Source: Candidatus Bathyarchaeota archaeon
GTDB taxonomy: Archaea > Thermoproteota > Bathyarchaeia > TCS64
Assembly (NCBI GenBank): GCA_030670015.1
Contig: DAOVCM010000046.1
Coordinates: 1 to 6,809, forward strand
Length of the DNA stretch: 6,809 nt
Reading direction: 5' to 3'
Below the pieces are notes generated by a model. The model was given only the letters and a program-made list of their open reading frames with translations. It made no database searches and was not told the origin of the DNA. Of this stretch, positions 5,557 to 6,809 are shown piece after piece (positions within the stretch are counted from its first letter, which is position 1; every line of letters begins with the position of its first letter). The translations under genes and the position numbers were made by a program.

Positions 5557-6468
5557 CTACTTGATTGAGATAAAGCCGAGGTCTTCGACAATTACCTGTC
5601 CTTCGTCACTCAGCACGTACTCAATGAAGGCCTTCTCAAGGGTGCTCGGAAAACCCTTTGTGAACATCCAGAGGACCCTAGTGATCGGGTAGTCTCCGGA
5701 CTTAACTTTTTCAACTGTAGCTTCAACACCCTCAACCTTAGCTGCTATCACGGTGCTGTCTACGTATCCGAGAGATATGTAGGCGACGCCGTACCTATTA
5801 CCGGCGACTGATGCCCGCATCTCACCATTGCTGGGCTTGACAGATGCTGTGCCAGCGAACTCTGCGTCGAAGGGCTTTAAGGCATACATCTCGAAGACAT
5901 CCCGGGTGCCGGACCCTTCCTCCCTAGTGTAGACCTCGATCTCGTGATCGTCACCTCCGAACTCACTCCAGTTAGAGACCTCACCGGAAAATATCTGGGA
6001 GATCTCCTCTAAGGTCAGGTCGAGGCTGCCTACCAAAGGATTACCTGGGTTCACGACGACAGCGACACTATCCTTACCAATGACAAAAGCTACCAAGTCT
6101 GGATAAGAGAGCCACTCAGAAGCCTTGATGTTCCTTGAGGCTTCGCCTATGTTCACCTCACCAGAGCCAGCGGCCTTGACGCCATGGCCCGAACCTCCAC
6201 CGGAGACAGATATCTGCACCTTGGAATGTACCTGCATAAAATTGTTCGCACATTCCTGAGATATTTTTAGTATCGTTGTCGAACCAGCGATTGAGAGGAC
6301 CCCCGAAAGTGCTATAGACTCTTGTCCCTCAAGCTCGGATATCCTATTGCTCAGCGTAGCAATCTGTTTATTGTACATCATTGGTCCGGATATGAAGAAG
6401 CCGGATACAACACCTATGAATAGACCTATGATCAAATACGTGGTAATTTTCTGATTCAATGTTTTCAC
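5557..6468 (-). CDS. pstS: Phosphate-binding protein PstS, membrane-anchored
   Basis: Extracytoplasmic phosphate receptor of the Pst importer, 303 residues. Residues 10-31 form a hydrophobic segment after a short basic N-terminus. There is no lipobox cysteine, so it is probably an uncleaved membrane anchor or a non-lipoprotein signal. A short heptad-like stretch (about 33-50, QIATLSNRISELEG) precedes the binding domain. Phosphate-contact motifs of the family are present: AGSTT (61-65), SGGGSGHG (89-96), GEASR (108-112) and REEGSGTRD (182-190). The start given is GTG at 6468, with AAGGA about 10 nt upstream; a TTG three codons in (6457-6459) has AGGTGA 5 nt before it and is equally possible. 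First gene of the pst operon, divergent from the AbrB-PhoU-type regulator. Confidence 0.96.
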   Translation of the reverse strand: MKTLNQKITTYLIIGLFIGVVSGFFISGPMMYNKQIATLSNRISELEGQESIALSGVLSIAGSTTILKISQECANNFMQVHSKVQISVSGGGSGHGVKAAGSGEVNIGEASRNIKASEWLSYPDLVAFVIGKDSVAVVVNPGNPLVGSLDLTLEEISQIFSGEVSNWSEFGGDDHEIEVYTREEGSGTRDVFEMYALKPFDAEFAGTASVKPSNGEMRASVAGNRYGVAYISLGYVDSTVIAAKVEGVEATVEKVKSGDYPITRVLWMFTKGFPSTLEKAFIEYVLSDEGQVIVEDLGFISIK

Positions 6469-6525
6469 CTTTTTAATATCCTTCTTGGCTATATAGTATT
6501 TAAGTATAATAAATAGATTTCTTAT

Positions 6526-6553
6526 ATAATATATATTTATCTATATATATTAT
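6526..6553. repeat. 11-bp perfect inverted repeat, candidate operator
   Basis: ATAATATATAT (6526-6536) and ATATATATTAT (6543-6553) are perfect inverted copies separated by 6 bp, so the half-sites are 17 bp apart, under two helical turns. It lies between the two divergent starts and overlaps a candidate pstS TATA box. A dimeric regulator could bind it, but such pairs arise easily in sequence made almost wholly of A and T. Confidence 0.4.
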
Positions 6554-6554
6554 T

Positions 6555-6609
6555 GAGGTAATATATCATGAACTAACGGGCGGAGAGACCACAGCCCGAC
6601 AATATTTTT
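6555..6609 (+). other. Start-stop unit with Shine-Dalgarno, hairpin and T-run
   Basis: On plus, GAGGT (6555-6559) is followed after 8 nt by ATG AAC TAA (6568-6576), a two-codon ORF. Directly after comes CGGGC (6577-6581), a 12-nt loop and GCCCG (6594-6598), then TATTTTT (6603-6609). A TATA-like stretch at 6521-6530 could start a transcript near 6552. It may be a small RNA or leader unit before the regulator gene; it may also be chance. Confidence 0.25.
6571..6584 (+). repeat. Near-copy of a segment of the regulator's coding sequence
   Basis: AACTAACGGGCGGA here matches AACTTACGGGCGGA at 6698-6711 in 13 of 14 positions, and the match continues weakly (ACC at 6588-6590 and 6715-6717). The coding copy specifies LTGG of the AbrB-like domain. 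Read in the corresponding frame, the upstream copy gives ELTGGETT against QLTGGSTY. It could be a shared protein-binding site or a scrap of a duplicated 5' end. Confidence 0.4.
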
Positions 6610-6615
6610 GATATA

Positions 6616-6625
6616 TACATATGTA
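6616..6625. repeat. 10-bp perfect palindrome near the regulator promoter
   Basis: TACATATGTA is its own reverse complement. It overlaps the downstream edge of a TATA-like GATATATAC and lies 27 bp before the first ATG of the regulator gene, a suitable place for autoregulation. Short palindromes are common, so confidence is low. Confidence 0.3.
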
Positions 6626-6651
6626 CCTCGATGCTGGTTTATATAATGTAG

Positions 6652-6809
6652 ATGACGATGAGTGGCAAATTTCCTGCTGAGGAGATGAGAAAGGTTCAAC
6701 TTACGGGCGGATCAACCTACATAGTTTCTCTACCTAAGAGGTGGGTTCAGCAGATGGGGCTTCAACGAGGAAGCTTGGTGAGCATAACGAAGTTGGACGA
6801 TCTCTCGCT
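6652..6809 (+). CDS. AbrB-domain PhoU-type phosphate regulator, N-terminus only
   Basis: The plus strand is open from ATG 6652 to the window edge (52 codons) with an in-frame TAG immediately before. Residues 13-45 read RKVQLTGGSTYIVSLP then KRWVQQMGLQRGSLV, a clear AbrB/SpoVT-type swapped-hairpin DNA-binding domain. In archaea this exact type usually begins proteins annotated as phosphate uptake regulator, where PhoU-like helices follow; that part lies outside the window, so the fusion is inferred. Divergence from pstS supports a role in phosphate control. Start is uncertain: ATG at 6652 and 6658 lack a Shine-Dalgarno, while ATG at 6685 (MRKVQ) matches where the domain begins and suits the TATA box at 6638-6646, though GAGGAG abuts it with no spacing. 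A DNA-binding AbrB protein of another pathway is the alternative. Confidence 0.85.
   Translation, partial: MTMSGKFPAEEMRKVQLTGGSTYIVSLPKRWVQQMGLQRGSLVSITKLDDLS

Larger units (their letters stand above)
6469..6651. promoter_or_regulatory. Divergent AT-rich promoter region between pstS and the regulator gene
   Basis: This 183-bp region serves both pstS (minus) and the AbrB-PhoU-type gene (plus). Possible pstS TATA boxes on minus are CTATATAG (6489-6496), CTTAAATA (6497-6504) and ATTATATAAG (6521-6530); the last would leave a leader of about 30 nt that keeps the AAGGA site. On plus, candidate TATA boxes are GATATATAC (6610-6618) and TTTATATAA (6638-6646). The middle carries an inverted repeat, a GC hairpin and a palindrome listed separately. 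Phosphate-responsive control is expected here from the flanking genes, though no known binding consensus was recognised. Confidence 0.7.

Noticed and set aside
6481..6560. AT-rich tract as a replication origin
   Set aside because: No repeated origin recognition boxes, and no cdc6/orc1 gene nearby; divergent promoters explain the AT-richness.

Overview
This window looks archaeal. The partial tRNA synthetase at the left edge is the archaeal/eukaryotic type of TrpRS. The partial gene at the right edge starts with the AbrB-like (SpoVT/AbrB-fold) domain found at the N-terminus of archaeal PhoU-type regulators. Several genes have TATA-like boxes about 25-35 nt before the start, and Shine-Dalgarno sites are of the GGAGG/GGTGA kind. 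Base composition is near 50% GC in genes, with a strongly AT-rich divergent promoter region. A Thermoproteota (TACK) lineage such as Bathyarchaeia is a reasonable guess but is not proven here.

Layout: everything from 1 to 6468 lies on the minus strand; only the last, truncated gene is on plus. From right to left in transcription order: pstS (5557-6468), pstC (4655-5506), pstA (3814-4662), pstB (2993-3817) and a classical phoU (2349-2987). The pstC-pstA and pstA-pstB reading frames overlap, and phoU starts within a few bases of the pstB stop. Together they form a complete high-affinity phosphate ABC importer: PstS binds phosphate outside, PstC/PstA form the channel, PstB powers it, and PhoU couples transport to regulation. 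Then come a thioredoxin-fold protein with a WCPDC site (1821-2294), a GNAT acetyltransferase (1169-1720), and tryptophanyl-tRNA synthetase (1-914, C-terminus cut off by the window).

Diverging from pstS, on plus, is the start of an AbrB-domain PhoU-type regulator (6652 onward), probably the local phosphate regulator. The shared 183-bp intergenic region holds several TATA boxes, an 11-bp perfect inverted repeat, a palindrome, and a near-repeat of a segment of the regulator's own coding sequence.

The transporter itself is ordinary. The less ordinary places are two non-coding regions. The 254-bp leader before trpS has a long nested hairpin just before the ribosome binding site, a second small hairpin, and a 13-codon ORF with a full Shine-Dalgarno and one Trp codon. 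The pstS/regulator intergenic region has the candidate operators and a short start-stop unit followed by a hairpin and T-run. No rRNA, tRNA, CRISPR or mobile element was seen.
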